From positions 310,001 to 374,000 of the forward strand of contig CANLSR010000003.1 in the NCBI GenBank assembly GCA_947493945.1: a stretch of DNA of 64,000 bases. The letters run 5' to 3'. This DNA is from an uncultured bacterium (GTDB lineage: Bacteria > Bacteroidota > Rhodothermia > Rhodothermales > Rubricoccaceae). Shown here in pieces: positions 42,871 to 53,921 of the stretch (position 1 is its first letter; every line of letters starts with the position of its first letter). The translations under genes and the position numbers were made by a program. The notes below the pieces were generated by a model that ran no database searches, had not been told where the DNA came from, and worked only from the letters and a program-made list of their open reading frames with translations.

Positions 42871-44574
42871 GTGACCCCTCTCGACAGCCGCCGCCAGACG
42901 GGCGCGGGCGCCCTGCTCGACGGGCCGGGCGCGGCGCTGGAGGTGCTCGTGCCCGGCCCGCTCCGCCGGGTCGCCGCCGACGCCTGGCGCCGGCACGCGC
43001 GCGCGCTGTGCGACGCCCTCGGCTGGGCCGACGCCGCGCTCGTGGCCCGCGAGTTCCCGCGCGGCCTGTCGCTGGCCATCGCCGCGCCCGTCGACCAACT
43101 CTACACGGCCGCCGAGCTCAACGAGGCCGCCTGGGACTCGGCGCGCGCCGAGGTCGAGGGCACTGAGCCTCCTCTACCTGCCGCCGGCGCGCTCCGCCAG
43201 CAGGCGGCCGCCGAGGCCGATCCCGCGCTGGCGGCGCTCGTGGCCGGGGCCGAGCGGCGCGGCGTGCCGCTGGTGTGGGACGACGACGCGGTGACGGTCG
43301 GGCTGGGCGCGCGCGGCCGGACGTGGGCGCCCGACGCGCTCCCCGACCCCGAGGCCGTCGACTGGTCGGCCGTCGGCCCGGTCCCGGCGGCGCTGGTGAC
43401 GGGCACCAACGGCAAGTCGACGACCGTCCGGATGGTGGCCGGCATGGCCCGCGCCGGCGGCGAGACCGTCGGGACGTGCTCGACCGACGCGGTGACCGTG
43501 GGCGGCGAGACCGTCGAGCGCGGCGACTTTTCGGGCCCGCTCGGCGCGCGCGCCGTCATGCGCGACCGCCGCGTGACGATGGCCGTGCTGGAGACGGCGC
43601 GGGGCGGCCTGCTCCGCCGCGGCGTGCCCGTCCCCAGGGTCACCGCCGCCGCTCTGACCAACGTCGCCGACGACCACCTGGGCGACTACGGCATCGAGAC
43701 CGTCCCGGCCCTGGCCGACGCCAAGCTGGTCGTGGCCAAGGCGTTGGGGCCGGGCGGCGTGCTGGTGGCGCCGGCCGACGAGCCCCAAGCCGCCGCCGCC
43801 GTCGTCCGCCAGCTGGACGAGCTGACGGCGCGAGGCGTTCGGGTGGCGTGGACCGCGCTCGACCCGGCCACCGACGCGCCCGGCCCGCTCGCGGCGTCGG
43901 TCGTCGACGGCCAGGTCGCGCTCTGGGGCGGCGGTTGGCGGCCGCTGTGCCCCGTCGAGGCCATCCCGGCGGCCTTGGGCGGGGCCGCCCGCCACGTGGT
44001 CCGCAACGCGCTGACGGCGGCGGCGCTGGCGCGCGCGCTCGGCCTGGACGACGACGCCATCGCGGCCGGCCTGCGCGCCTTCCGCAGCGACCCCGACGAC
44101 AACCCCGGCCGCGCCAACCGCTTCGACGTCGGCGGCGTCGCCGTCGTGGTGGACTACGCCCACAACGCCCACGGGCTGCGGGCGCTCGCCGAGATGTCGG
44201 CCCACTGGCCCGCCCGTCGCCGCGTCGTGATGGCCGGCGCCCCCGGCGACCGCTCCGAGCGCGACCTGGCGGCGATCGCCGACGCGCTGGCCGGGTTCGA
44301 CGCCGACCGCTTCGTGATGGTCGACCTCCCCGGCCACCTCCGCGGCCGCGCGCCCGGCGAGGTCCCCGACCAGCTGGCGGACGGGCTCCGCCAGCGCGGC
44401 GTGGCGTCCGATGCGGTGGTGCGCTTGGGCAGCCCGACGGCGGGCGCGCGATGGGCGCTCGACTGGTGCCAGCCCGGCGACCTGGCCGTGCTGGTGACGC
44501 TGGACCAACGCGACGAGGTGCTGGCGATGGTCCGCGCGGAGGAAAAGCGCGGAGGCGGGAAGGCCGAGGAGTAA
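42871..44574 (+). CDS. Mur ligase-like protein, CphA-associated
   Basis: A 567-residue protein related to the C-terminal half of CphA but lacking the ATP-grasp domain. VTGTNGKSTTVRMVAGMA is the P-loop. ETARGGLLRRGV, NVADDHLGDYGIET, and VVDYAHNAHGLRAL correspond one to one with CphA blocks. The first 170 residues replace the CphA N-domain and ATP-grasp region with an unrecognised domain (LAIAAPVDQLYTAAELNEAA). It starts with GTG 42871. Being directly downstream of cphA suggests a role in cyanophycin or dipeptide chemistry; the reaction is unknown. Confidence 0.85.
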   Translation: MTPLDSRRQTGAGALLDGPGAALEVLVPGPLRRVAADAWRRHARALCDALGWADAALVAREFPRGLSLAIAAPVDQLYTAAELNEAAWDSARAEVEGTEPPLPAAGALRQQAAAEADPALAALVAGAERRGVPLVWDDDAVTVGLGARGRTWAPDALPDPEAVDWSAVGPVPAALVTGTNGKSTTVRMVAGMARAGGETVGTCSTDAVTVGGETVERGDFSGPLGARAVMRDRRVTMAVLETARGGLLRRGVPVPRVTAAALTNVADDHLGDYGIETVPALADAKLVVAKALGPGGVLVAPADEPQAAAAVVRQLDELTARGVRVAWTALDPATDAPGPLAASVVDGQVALWGGGWRPLCPVEAIPAALGGAARHVVRNALTAAALARALGLDDDAIAAGLRAFRSDPDDNPGRANRFDVGGVAVVVDYAHNAHGLRALAEMSAHWPARRRVVMAGAPGDRSERDLAAIADALAGFDADRFVMVDLPGHLRGRAPGEVPDQLADGLRQRGVASDAVVRLGSPTAGARWALDWCQPGDLAVLVTLDQRDEVLAMVRAEEKRGGGKAEE

Positions 44575-44657
44575 AGCGGAGCGGGATTCGTCGCGTGCCC
44601 TCGTCGACCTCCGCCGCCAGCGGGGCACGGCAGGCCGGCGGTGGGCCGTTTCCCGGC

Positions 44658-44666
44658 TAGCTTCCC
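44658..44666 (+). promoter_or_regulatory. Promoter box of the LptF/G gene
   Basis: TAGCTTCCC ends 6 bases before the ATG at 44673, which would make the mRNA leaderless or nearly so. Confidence 0.35.
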
Positions 44667-44672
44667 CTCCCG

Positions 44673-46103
44673 ATGCTCACGCGCCTCCACCGCTCGCTGC
44701 TCCGCGCCCTGCCGCTGCCGTTCGTGGCCGCGCTGGTGACGCTGCTGTTCTTGCTGCTGATGCAGTTCCTGATCAACTACCTGCCCGACCTGGTCGGGCG
44801 GGGCCTGCCGGTCGTGGCCGTCGCCGAGCTCGTCGCGTACAGCCTGGCCTACATGGTGACGCTGGCCGTCCCGATGGCGTGGCTCATCGCGCTGCTGGCG
44901 GCGTTCGGGCGGCTGGCCGAGACGCGGGGCTACCTCGTGGCCAAGAGCGCCGGCGTGTCGCTGGTGCGGCTGGCCTGGCCGGCGCTGGCCATCGGCGTGC
45001 TCCTGACCGCCGGCATGGCGTACTTCAACAACGAGATGCTGCCCGAGGCCAACTACCGCATGAACGGGCTGTGGCGCGACATCCGCGTCAGCCGGCCCGG
45101 CTTCGCGCTGACGCCGGGCGAGTTCTATACCGGCGTCAACGGCTACGCCATCCGCGCCGACGCCATCCCGCCCGACTCGGCCGGCCTGCTCGTCGGGGTG
45201 ACGGTGTTCGAGAGCCGGAGCCCGACCGGCGGCTCGGCGACGCTGACGGCGGCCCGCGCGCGCTTGCAGAGCCAGTACGGCGGCCAACGCCTGACGATGC
45301 TCCTGGAGGACGGCCAGATCGACCGGCGCACGCCGGGCGGCCAGGCCGACAGCTACGAGCGGATCGCGTTCGACCGCTACCGGATGGCCTTCGACCTGTC
45401 CGGCCTGACCAGCTTCGAGCGCCGCGACAGCGAGGGCGGGAGCCGGACGGACCGCTCGATGCGCACCTCCGAGATGCTGGCCGTGGTCGACTCCCTCGAC
45501 CGCACCGCCGGCGCCCAGGCCGACACGGTCCGCGCCACGCTAGAGCGTTTGGGCCAGTCGTGGGGCGACGTCCGGCCAGCGACGGCGTGGGCCCCGCGCG
45601 ACACGTCTGGAGCGGCGCCCACGCTCGGCACCCACCGCGCCGTGCTGGACGGGCTGGACGACCCCGGGCGCGAGGCCGCCTACGACCTGGCGCTCCAGCG
45701 CGCGCGCTCGGTCCGCGCCACGGCCCAGACAGCGGCCGCGTCGCTCGACTGGGAGCGCCAGCGGGCCGACCGGTTCCGGGTCGAGATCTACAAAAAGAAC
45801 TCGATCGCGCTGGCGTGCCTGGTGTTCGTGTTCGTCGGCGTGCCCCTGGGCCTGGCCGTGCCGCGCGCCGGCGTGGGCGTGGTCGCGACGCTGGCCGTCG
45901 GTGTGTTCCTGTTCTACTGGATCACGCTGGTGCAGGGCGAGAAGCTGGCCGACCGCGGGATGCTGCCGCCCTGGCTCGGCATGTGGGCCGCCAACGTGAT
46001 CGTGGGCGTGCTCGGGGTCTACCTGGTGACGCGCGAGACGCGCGACCCGGCCTGGCGCGACCCGATCCGCGCGCTCGCGGGCCGGTTCAAGGGCCGCGGC
46101 TGA
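44673..46103 (+). CDS. LptF/LptG family permease
   Basis: Inner-membrane subunit of the lipopolysaccharide export ABC transporter (YjgP/YjgQ family). The 476-residue product has three N-terminal helices, with [42 protein letters not shown] carrying the coupling region. A large periplasmic beta-jellyroll domain follows (about 130-370, [11 protein letters not shown] at its start). Three C-terminal helices begin at [22 protein letters not shown]. It cannot be told whether it is the F or the G subunit. No lptB or second permease is adjacent. Confidence 0.92.
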   Translation: MLTRLHRSLLRALPLPFVAALVTLLFLLLMQFLINYLPDLVGRGLPVVAVAELVAYSLAYMVTLAVPMAWLIALLAAFGRLAETRGYLVAKSAGVSLVRLAWPALAIGVLLTAGMAYFNNEMLPEANYRMNGLWRDIRVSRPGFALTPGEFYTGVNGYAIRADAIPPDSAGLLVGVTVFESRSPTGGSATLTAARARLQSQYGGQRLTMLLEDGQIDRRTPGGQADSYERIAFDRYRMAFDLSGLTSFERRDSEGGSRTDRSMRTSEMLAVVDSLDRTAGAQADTVRATLERLGQSWGDVRPATAWAPRDTSGAAPTLGTHRAVLDGLDDPGREAAYDLALQRARSVRATAQTAAASLDWERQRADRFRVEIYKKNSIALACLVFVFVGVPLGLAVPRAGVGVVATLAVGVFLFYWITLVQGEKLADRGMLPPWLGMWAANVIVGVLGVYLVTRETRDPAWRDPIRALAGRFKGRG

Positions 46104-46144
46104 CCCGCCGGCGGGCCGCCTCCGCCAGCGGGCCGGGCCGTCTC

Positions 46145-46153
46145 TAGCGTCCG
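46145..46153 (+). promoter_or_regulatory. Promoter box of the threonine aldolase gene
   Basis: TAGCGTCCG, identical to the cupin box at 31398. It lies about 100 bases before the ATG, with a 7-bp tandem repeat filling much of the leader. Confidence 0.4.
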
Positions 46154-46203
46154 CGCGGTGGCCGAGGCGCGGCGGAACAAAACCGCGTGGCCATGTCGAA
46201 TCT

Positions 46204-46252
46204 CCCGTTCCCCGTTCCCCGTTCCCCGTTCCCCGTTCCCCGTTCCCCGTTC
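46204..46252 (+). repeat. 7-bp x7 perfect tandem repeat in the threonine aldolase leader
   Basis: Seven uninterrupted copies of CCCGTTC end 4 bases before the ATG at 46257. Slippage would change leader length by 7 bases. Confidence 0.95.
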
Positions 46253-46256
46253 CCCC

Positions 46257-47285
<1,029 letters not shown>

Positions 47286-47291
47286 CCGGAC

Positions 47292-47326
47292 CCGCGCGCG
47301 CCCACCGCGCGCGCCCACCGCGCGCG
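47292..47326. repeat. 13-bp tandem repeat after ltaE
   Basis: CCGCGCGCGCCCA occurs twice and then 9 bases of a third copy, 6 bases after the stop codon. Confidence 0.8.
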
Positions 47327-47385
47327 TCTCGCCTGGGAATCCGCCCGATTCGGGGGCCATACGGAACCCGACGCCGCGCCGTTGC

Positions 47386-47394
47386 TACACTCCC
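47386..47394 (+). promoter_or_regulatory. Candidate promoter box of the 47414 gene
   Basis: TACACTCCC, 19 bases before the ATG at 47414. Confidence 0.3.
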
Positions 47395-47413
47395 GACCGA
47401 CTCTCTCCGTGAC

Positions 47414-47995
47414 ATGGCCGCGTGGTCCCAGGTGTTCGACGACGGCGCGGTGCTCGCGCGGGCACGGCGGCGGGCGCGCAGGCTGATGTTCGAGTTCGCG
47501 CTGGTCAGCGGCGTCCTGGTGGCCGTCGCGCCGCTGGCGACGATCTGGGGCGGCGCCCAGGCCGGCCGGATGGCGCTGGCGTGCGGCGTGGTCCTGAGCG
47601 CGAGCGCGACCTGGGTGCTCGTCCGGCTGGCCCGCGAGCACCGCCGCGTGTGGCGGGTCGAGGTCTCGGCGCTGGGCATCGCCGCCCAGGACGTCGCCGG
47701 GCGCCGGGTGGCGCTGCTGTGGCGCGGCGTCGACCACGTCGACCTGTCGGACTCGGGGCTGACGGTCACCGGCCACACGCCCGAGACCCAGCGCGTGCGG
47801 ATCCGCGTCCGCGCGGCGGCGCCGGCCTTCGACGCCCTCGCGCGCCAGGTCGTCTCCCGAGCCCACGCCCACCGCCGCCCGCTGGCGGTCGACGGCTGCC
47901 CCGTCGACGCGCTCAGCCTGGGCGCCCTGTCCGAGCGGAACGAGAAGAAGACCCGGCGCGGCGGCTCCACCGAGAGCACCGAGTCGGCCGGCTAG
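47414..47995 (+). CDS. Small membrane protein with PH-like domain
   Basis: A 193-residue protein. Two hydrophobic helices (about 26-45 and 53-71) are followed by a beta-rich part (VWRVEVSALGIAAQDVAGRR, VALLWRGVDHVDLSDSGLTV) that looks like the bacterial PH/YdbT-type domain. The last 20 residues are charged and Ser/Thr-rich. Function unknown. It converges on the patatin gene 36 bases away, with a REP-like half site between. Confidence 0.7.
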   Translation: MAAWSQVFDDGAVLARARRRARRLMFEFALVSGVLVAVAPLATIWGGAQAGRMALACGVVLSASATWVLVRLAREHRRVWRVEVSALGIAAQDVAGRRVALLWRGVDHVDLSDSGLTVTGHTPETQRVRIRVRAAAPAFDALARQVVSRAHAHRRPLAVDGCPVDALSLGALSERNEKKTRRGGSTESTESAG

Positions 47996-48031
47996 CGCGC
48001 GCCGACGGGCGCCGCCAGCGGGCGGCCCCGG

Positions 48032-49252
48032 TCAGTCCGACGGCTCGCCCGGGGCCAGGAAGGCCCGGATCTCGCCCATCTGACGCTCAGCGTCCGCCTC
48101 CCCGATCTCGACCAGTCGGCCGACGTAGTCCGGGTCGAACAGCAGCATCGAGAGCCAGTCCGGGCTGTGGCCGTCGCCGAAGGACAGGCCGCCCATCACC
48201 AGCCGCATCGACGGCGGGAGCTGGGGCTCGAAGCCGGTCGCGAGCGTGGCCAGGTCCACCGACGGCCGGAGCACCAGCAGGTCGACGGGCCGGAACCCGT
48301 TCCACCGCTCGCGCGGCACGGCCCCGACCAGCTCGTTGATGCGGTGGAGCGTCTGGGCGTCGCGGTCGAGCACGTCCAGGAACACGGCGTTCATCAGCAC
48401 GCCGAGCACGCGTGTCGGCGGCGGGTAGGCGTCCACCTTGGCCGCGTCGGCCTCGGCCCGGCTCTGGCCGTAGCGCGTGTTGACGACCAGGATCTTGTCG
48501 GCGCCCAGGTGGAGCGCGGGCGAGAGCGGCGCCGTCAGGCGGATGCCGCCGTCGCCGTACCAGCCGTGCCCCAGCGCCGGGTCCTCGACGGCCACGGCCG
48601 GGAAGAAGAACGGCAGCGCCGCCGACGCCAGCACGTGCTCCGGCCGCAGCGGCGTGCGGATGGCCCGGCGCATGGGCCGGTCCCACGGCTCGACGCCGTC
48701 GCCCTGGACCCAGGTCACCGACTGGCCGCTCGTGTACGAGGTGGTGGTGATGGCGAACGCGCCCAGATGCCCGTCGCGGACGGCCCGGTCGACGGCGGCC
48801 ATCGGCTGGCCCAGCGGCCCAAGGTGGCGCTCCACGAACGCCAGCAGCGGCGTCGTGTCGAGGAAGCCGCCCTCGGCGGGCGGCGCGATCTCGGCCGGCC
48901 GGCGCACGAACCGGGCCAGCGCCTGGGGCACCGTCGGCCGGTCCAGGCGGTAGACGTGCTCCGACCGGAGCTCGTGCCACACCGCCACCAGCTCGTCGAC
49001 GGCCTCGCCGAACGGCCGCTCCGCCCAGGCGGCCAGGAACGCGCCGTTGAGCGCGCCCGCCGAGACGCCGGTCAGGATGTCGGGCCGGAAGCCCGGCACG
49101 TGGCGCGCGATCCCCCGGAGCACGCCGGCCTGGTACGCCGCGCGCGCGCCGCCGCCGGTGAGCGCCAGCGCGGTCCCGCCGCCGCCGCCCGGCGGCAGGT
49201 CGGGCTCGTCGGGCCGGAGGCCGCGGAGGAGGTGGGCGAGGCGGTCGAGCAT
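48032..49252 (-). CDS. Patatin-like phospholipase
   Basis: A 406-residue serine lipase-type hydrolase. The oxyanion motif LTGGGARAAYQ (32-41), nucleophile elbow GVSAG (Ser64) and catalytic Asp in WYGDGGIRL (about 228) are all present, so the Ser-Asp dyad is complete. There is no signal peptide; action is probably on membrane lipids from the cytoplasm. The C-terminal 120 residues (LHRINELVGAVPRERWNGFRPVDLLVLRPS) match the bacterial patatin subgroup. ATG 49252 is 17 bases from a TAACCTGCG box. Confidence 0.92.
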   Translation of the reverse strand: MLDRLAHLLRGLRPDEPDLPPGGGGGTALALTGGGARAAYQAGVLRGIARHVPGFRPDILTGVSAGALNGAFLAAWAERPFGEAVDELVAVWHELRSEHVYRLDRPTVPQALARFVRRPAEIAPPAEGGFLDTTPLLAFVERHLGPLGQPMAAVDRAVRDGHLGAFAITTTSYTSGQSVTWVQGDGVEPWDRPMRRAIRTPLRPEHVLASAALPFFFPAVAVEDPALGHGWYGDGGIRLTAPLSPALHLGADKILVVNTRYGQSRAEADAAKVDAYPPPTRVLGVLMNAVFLDVLDRDAQTLHRINELVGAVPRERWNGFRPVDLLVLRPSVDLATLATGFEPQLPPSMRLVMGGLSFGDGHSPDWLSMLLFDPDYVGRLVEIGEADAERQMGEIRAFLAPGEPSD

Positions 49253-49269
49253 GGGCGCAGGCGGGGCGC

Positions 49270-49278
49270 CGCAGGTTA
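49270..49278 (-). promoter_or_regulatory. Promoter box of the patatin gene
   Basis: TAACCTGCG on the minus strand, 17 bases before the ATG at 49252. It differs at only two positions from the TAACCTTTG of the DTGSG pair. Confidence 0.4.
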
Positions 49279-49313
49279 CTCGCCGCCCGCTGGCGCCGCC
49301 GCCCGCCGCGCGG

Positions 49314-52300
49314 CTAGGCCTGGACGCCGGCGGCGAGCGTGTCCATGAGCGACTGGCGCGTAAACGGCTTCGAGATGTACTCGTTGAAGCCCGACTCCAG
49401 CAGCCGCTCGCGGTCGCCGGGGAGCGCGTACGCCGTCAGCGCGATGGCGAACACGCCGCCGTAGCTGGGCAGCGACCGCGCGATGCGCAGCACGTCGGCG
49501 CCGGTCTCCTTGCCGCCCAGGTTGATGTCGAGCACCAGGCCCGCGAACCGGCGCTCGTTCATCGCCAGCAGCGCCGAGCGGGCGTCGCCCACGGCGGTGA
49601 CGTTGTAGGTCGAGCGCAGGATGCGGTCGAGCAACATCCGGGTGTCGTCGTTGTCCTCCACCACCAGCACCGGCGGCCGGTCGTCGGCGGCCCCGCCGGC
49701 CTGTTCGGCGGGCGCGGCCGGGCGGTCCGGGCTCACCGGAGGGGCCGCGGGGCCCGGCGCGTCGGGCCGCGGGCGGATGATCATCACCGGGTCGGCGGAG
49801 TCCGCCAGCGGCGCGGCCACGCGCGACGCGGGCGCCGCGGCAGGCGCCGCAGCAGGTGCCGCGGCAGGCCGGACTGGCGCGGACGGGCGGGCGGGCGGGG
49901 CCGGTGGCGGCGCCGTGGGGAGGGCCGCCGACACGGCCCGGTCCGGCGGGGCCGGAGACGCGGGGGCCGCGTCGGCGTCGGGCGGGGCGGGGTCGTCGGG
50001 GGGGCTGCTCGGGGCGGCGGAACGGCCAAAGCGGAAGTCGAACATGGCGGTCGGGTCGGTCGGAGCGGGCGGCGAGATCGGGGAGGGTGCGGCGGCCTCG
50101 ACCGGCGCACTAAGGAAGGTGAGGTCGAACGGGGCGACGAGCGGGTCCTCGCGCGCCACGCCGGCCTCGGCGTTGGGGCGGGGCTCGGCGGGCGCCGGCG
50201 CGTCCGGCGGGCGGGCGGGCGAGGCGCTGACCCACCGGTCCGAGCCGGAGATCGGCGGGCGCCCCGAGACGGGGGCCGTCGCGCGGGGGAACGTGACCGT
50301 CACGACGGTCCCGCCCGGCTTCTGCGACTCGATTTCGATGTCGCCGCCCAACAGCTCGACCAGGCGCCAGACCACCGTCAGGCCCAGCCCCGAGCCCTCG
50401 TAGCTCCGGTCGTGGCCGACGTGCTCCTGGCGGAAGGCGTCGAAGGCCGAGGGCAGGAAGGCGTCGGAGATGCCGGCGCCGGTGTCGGCGATGCGCAGGA
50501 CCGCGCGGTTGAGCGTCCCCTCGACGGAGACGAACACGCCGCCCGCGTCGGTAAACTTGATGGCGTTGGAGATGAGGTACCCCGCGATCTGGGAGAGCGC
50601 CGCCGCGTCGACGGACGCGGCGACGTGGTCGTCGAGGTTGAGGTCGAACCGCAGCCCCTTGCCCTCGGCCCGCTCCTCGAACCGTTTGGCGGCCTCGCGG
50701 ACGGCCGGCGCCAGCGGCGCGGGGACCACCGTGGCGTGGTACTCGCCCGCCTCCAGCTGCGACAGGTCCAGGACCGCGTTCAGGGTGTCGAGCAGGCGGA
50801 CCCCGTTGCGCTCGATGTAGTCCACGAACGGCCTCTGCTCGTCGTCCACCTCGGCCGCGAGCAGGTCGGCGAAGCCCAGGATGCCCGTCAGCGGGGTCCG
50901 GATCTCGTGGCTCATGTTGGCCAGGAACGAGCTCTTGAGCTGGTTCATCCGCTCGGCCGCGTCCCGGCCGGCCTCGGCCTCCTCGCGGGCGCCGACGAGC
51001 GCCGCCTCCGCCGCCTTGCGGTCGGTGACGTCCTGGCCCGAGTGGTACACGACCGTGCCGCCGTCGCCCGTCGGCTCGCCCGTGCGGATGTGGTGGTCCA
51101 CCCAGCGCGTCTCGCCCGACTGGGTCACGATCTGGACCTCGCCCCGCGCCTCGCCCATCGTCTGCCAGCGGTCCGCGAGCGTGTCCACGGTGGCCTGGGA
51201 GTCGGGGTGGATCAGGTCCCGCAGGGAATCGAGCCCGACCAGCTCGTCCATCGTGTAGCCGGTGATCCGCGCGCACGCGCCCGTGGCCCACTGGACCGAC
51301 TCCAGCTGCCCCTCGCGCGCCTGCACGGCAAAGGCGTAGTCGCTCGTCATCTCCGCCAGCACGCGGTAGCGCTGCTGGGAGGCGTCGAGCGCAGCGACGA
51401 CCCGCTCTCGCTCCCCGCGTTCGAGCGCGAGCGCCAGCGAGTCGGCGGCGGCGGCGGCGAACTCGCTCTCGGAGGCGTCCCAGGCGTGGGGCTCGGCGTG
51501 ATGCACCACCACCACGCCGGCCACCCGCCCGTCCCGGCGGACCGGGGCGACCAGCAGCGAGCCGAGTCCGTAGGCCTGGACGAAGGCGGACAGGCCCATC
51601 TCGGCCACGCGGCCGTCCGTGCTCACGTTGGCGACGTCGAGCGTGCGGTGCTGCTCGACGTAGCCGACGGCCGCCGTCAGCGAGGCGCCGAGGTCGGCCG
51701 CGGTGCCGCTGGCGGGCGGCGCGTACAGGGCGTGGCACGGCCGGGCCGGGGGGCAGAGCCAGAAGGACACGCCGGCCGAGCCGAGCGTGGCCGCGATGAT
51801 GGCGGCCGCCGAGGCCCCGACCGCCGCCACGCCGTCGAGGTGCGACAGGTCCACGAGCGCGCGCTGGCGGACGAGCGCCGTCTGGGCGTCGTCGGCGAGC
51901 CGGTCCTCGCGCTCCCTGCGCTCGGTCACGTCCTGGAGGATCCCCACGAAGCCGACGGGCTGGCCCGCCGAGTCGAGCCAGGGCCGCGCCTCGTCCTCGA
52001 CCCAGCGGGGGCCACGAGCCGTCTGCATGCGGTACACCGCGTGGTAGCGGGAGTCGCCGTGGACCTCGCCGGGGGCCAGGTCCTGGCCCTCGGACACCTC
52101 GCGGTCCTCGACGAGGGCCCGGATGCCGCCGCGCGCGTCGAGGTCGGCGCGGGTGTAGCCCGTCAGCGCCTCGATCGCCGGGCTGAGGTAGTCGTAGATC
52201 GGCCCGCCGGGCGCGTAGCGCAGGCGGTAGAGCACGTGGGGCGTCCGCTCGGCGATAATGGCCAGGCTGGCCTCGGTGTCGCGCAGCTCGCCCAGCGCCG

Positions 52301-53786
52301 CGGTCCGGTCGAGGTGCCCGCCGACGTGCCACGCCAGCGCCTCGGCGGCTCGGATCTCGGCCGGCGACGCCTTGCGGCCGTCCTCGTCGCCCCAGACCAG
52401 CACCCCTAGAGGCTCGCCGGAGCGGAACACGGGCACCATCGTCGCCGCCTCGACGCCCGCCTCGGCGAGGGCGGACAGGACCTCCGGCGGGGCGTCGAGG
52501 TCAGACAAGGCGCCGATGGAGATCCGGCGCGGCGGGACCGGCCGGCGCGCGAGCACGCCCGACGGCGCCAAGGCCTCCGCCAGCCCCGGCGGCGTGTCCC
52601 CCACCGTCGAGGCGATGCGGTTGAGGCCGCCTGCGTGGATCGACAGGCCGGCCCAGGACGCGCCGGTGGCGTCGAGCAGCGCACCGGCGGCGGCGCAGTG
52701 GATCGTGTCCGGGTCGGTCGCCTCGGCGGCGGCGGCGGCGAACGCGGCCACGGCGCGGTGCTGACGGGCGATGGCCTGCTCCTCCAGGTGGGCCTCGACC
52801 TCGGCCGTGACGTCCTCCATCGTCCCCTCGTAGTAGAGGAGCGAGCCGTCGGCGTCGCGGACGGCGCGGGCGTTTTCCCGCGTGTAGACGTGCTCGCCCG
52901 ACGGCCGCGTCCAGGACACGATCAGGTTGCGGACCACGCCGGAGGCGCCGACCTCGTCCATGAACGCGTCGCGCGGGTAGCCCAGGTCGAGGCGGACGTC
53001 GAGGGACCGGACGTCGGCCACCGAGGCGACGCCCAGCAGGCCCGCCAGCGCGGGGTTGGCGTAGAGGATTCGGCCGTTGGGGTTGCTCCGGTACAGCCCG
53101 ATCGCGAGGTGATCGGCCAGCGAGGCGATGTCGTCCGGCGAGGCCTCGCCCGAGCCGCTGGCGGCGTCGGCCGGCCCGTCGGAAGAGGCAAGGGTGGGCG
53201 GACGTTGGGCGGCCGACTCGGAGTCGTCGCCGGGGTCGAGGGGAGTCTCAGGACTCGACGCGTGGTCTCCCGACACACCCCGAGGCTGGGCGGGCGCCGG
53301 AGACGAACCGTGCGGCCCCGGCGCCGTGGCGGACGTGGCCTCGGGAGCGCGCGCCGCGTTCTCCAGCTGGCGCCGTGCGTCGGCGGGCTCGGGCCCGGCG
53401 GGAGCCTCGGCGTCTGGCGTGGCCGCGACGGGCGCGCGGGCGCCGGCGCCCCCCGCTAGGCGGGCGTGGAGCCGGGGCAGCGCGGTCCACTGGACCGCCT
53501 CGGCGGCCGTCTCGGACAAGAGCAGCGGCACCTCGCCGCCGACGGCGAACAGCGGGAGCCGGTCGGGCACGAACGCCGCCACCTCGACCTCCTCCACCGC
53601 GCCGCCGGGCACGTAGACCACGGCGTCCCAGAGTTCCACCACGTCCGGGCGGGCCATCGCCTGGCGGAGCACGTCGGCGGTGGCGGCGAGCCGGGCTTCT
53701 ACGGGCCCGCCCTGCCGGAGGGCGACGAGCGCCTCGCTGGCACGGGCGGGCTCGGCGACGAACAGGATGCGGAGGGCCGGGGTCAT
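49314..53786 (-). CDS. Hybrid sensor kinase: pseudo-receiver, PAS/GAF array, histidine kinase, receiver
   Basis: A 1490-residue soluble multisensor kinase. Residues 1-115 resemble a receiver fold but without the phospho-Asp (VVYVPGG in its place). An acidic/Pro-rich linker follows. Then come PAS (about 225-335), GAF (350-500), PAS (505-630), GAF (640-790) and PAS (800-925). HisKA has [16 protein letters not shown] (His about 958), and the HATPase has the G2 box [13 protein letters not shown] very Pro/Ala-rich linker of about 180 residues leads to a true receiver with [10 protein letters not shown] and Asp in LDINLG (about 1420). No membrane helix is present. ATG 53786 is preferred to 53798. 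No cognate regulator is adjacent. Confidence 0.93.
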   Translation of the reverse strand: MTPALRILFVAEPARASEALVALRQGGPVEARLAATADVLRQAMARPDVVELWDAVVYVPGGAVEEVEVAAFVPDRLPLFAVGGEVPLLLSETAAEAVQWTALPRLHARLAGGAGARAPVAATPDAEAPAGPEPADARRQLENAARAPEATSATAPGPHGSSPAPAQPRGVSGDHASSPETPLDPGDDSESAAQRPPTLASSDGPADAASGSGEASPDDIASLADHLAIGLYRSNPNGRILYANPALAGLLGVASVADVRSLDVRLDLGYPRDAFMDEVGASGVVRNLIVSWTRPSGEHVYTRENARAVRDADGSLLYYEGTMEDVTAEVEAHLEEQAIARQHRAVAAFAAAAAEATDPDTIHCAAAGALLDATGASWAGLSIHAGGLNRIASTVGDTPPGLAEALAPSGVLARRPVPPRRISIGALSDLDAPPEVLSALAEAGVEAATMVPVFRSGEPLGVLVWGDEDGRKASPAEIRAAEALAWHVGGHLDRTAALGELRDTEASLAIIAERTPHVLYRLRYAPGGPIYDYLSPAIEALTGYTRADLDARGGIRALVEDREVSEGQDLAPGEVHGDSRYHAVYRMQTARGPRWVEDEARPWLDSAGQPVGFVGILQDVTERREREDRLADDAQTALVRQRALVDLSHLDGVAAVGASAAAIIAATLGSAGVSFWLCPPARPCHALYAPPASGTAADLGASLTAAVGYVEQHRTLDVANVSTDGRVAEMGLSAFVQAYGLGSLLVAPVRRDGRVAGVVVVHHAEPHAWDASESEFAAAAADSLALALERGERERVVAALDASQQRYRVLAEMTSDYAFAVQAREGQLESVQWATGACARITGYTMDELVGLDSLRDLIHPDSQATVDTLADRWQTMGEARGEVQIVTQSGETRWVDHHIRTGEPTGDGGTVVYHSGQDVTDRKAAEAALVGAREEAEAGRDAAERMNQLKSSFLANMSHEIRTPLTGILGFADLLAAEVDDEQRPFVDYIERNGVRLLDTLNAVLDLSQLEAGEYHATVVPAPLAPAVREAAKRFEERAEGKGLRFDLNLDDHVAASVDAAALSQIAGYLISNAIKFTDAGGVFVSVEGTLNRAVLRIADTGAGISDAFLPSAFDAFRQEHVGHDRSYEGSGLGLTVVWRLVELLGGDIEIESQKPGGTVVTVTFPRATAPVSGRPPISGSDRWVSASPARPPDAPAPAEPRPNAEAGVAREDPLVAPFDLTFLSAPVEAAAPSPISPPAPTDPTAMFDFRFGRSAAPSSPPDDPAPPDADAAPASPAPPDRAVSAALPTAPPPAPPARPSAPVRPAAAPAAAPAAAPASRVAAPLADSADPVMIIRPRPDAPGPAAPPVSPDRPAAPAEQAGGAADDRPPVLVVEDNDDTRMLLDRILRSTYNVTAVGDARSALLAMNERRFAGLVLDINLGGKETGADVLRIARSLPSYGGVFAIALTAYALPGDRERLLESGFNEYISKPFTRQSLMDTLAAGVQA

Positions 53787-53893
53787 TCGGACATGCAAGG
53801 TCGCTTGGGGGGGCGCAAACGTGGTGCCGGACTGTCGGAGCGCGGCGGAGGTCCCCGGGCCGCCCCCTTTTCACCGAGGGCCGGCGCGATTCG

Positions 53894-53902
53894 TAACGTC
53901 CG
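53894..53902 (+). promoter_or_regulatory. Promoter box of the dprA-like gene
   Basis: TAACGTCCG, 19 bases before the ATG at 53922. Confidence 0.4.
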
Positions 53903-53921
53903 GCCACAGAATCGCCCCCCC

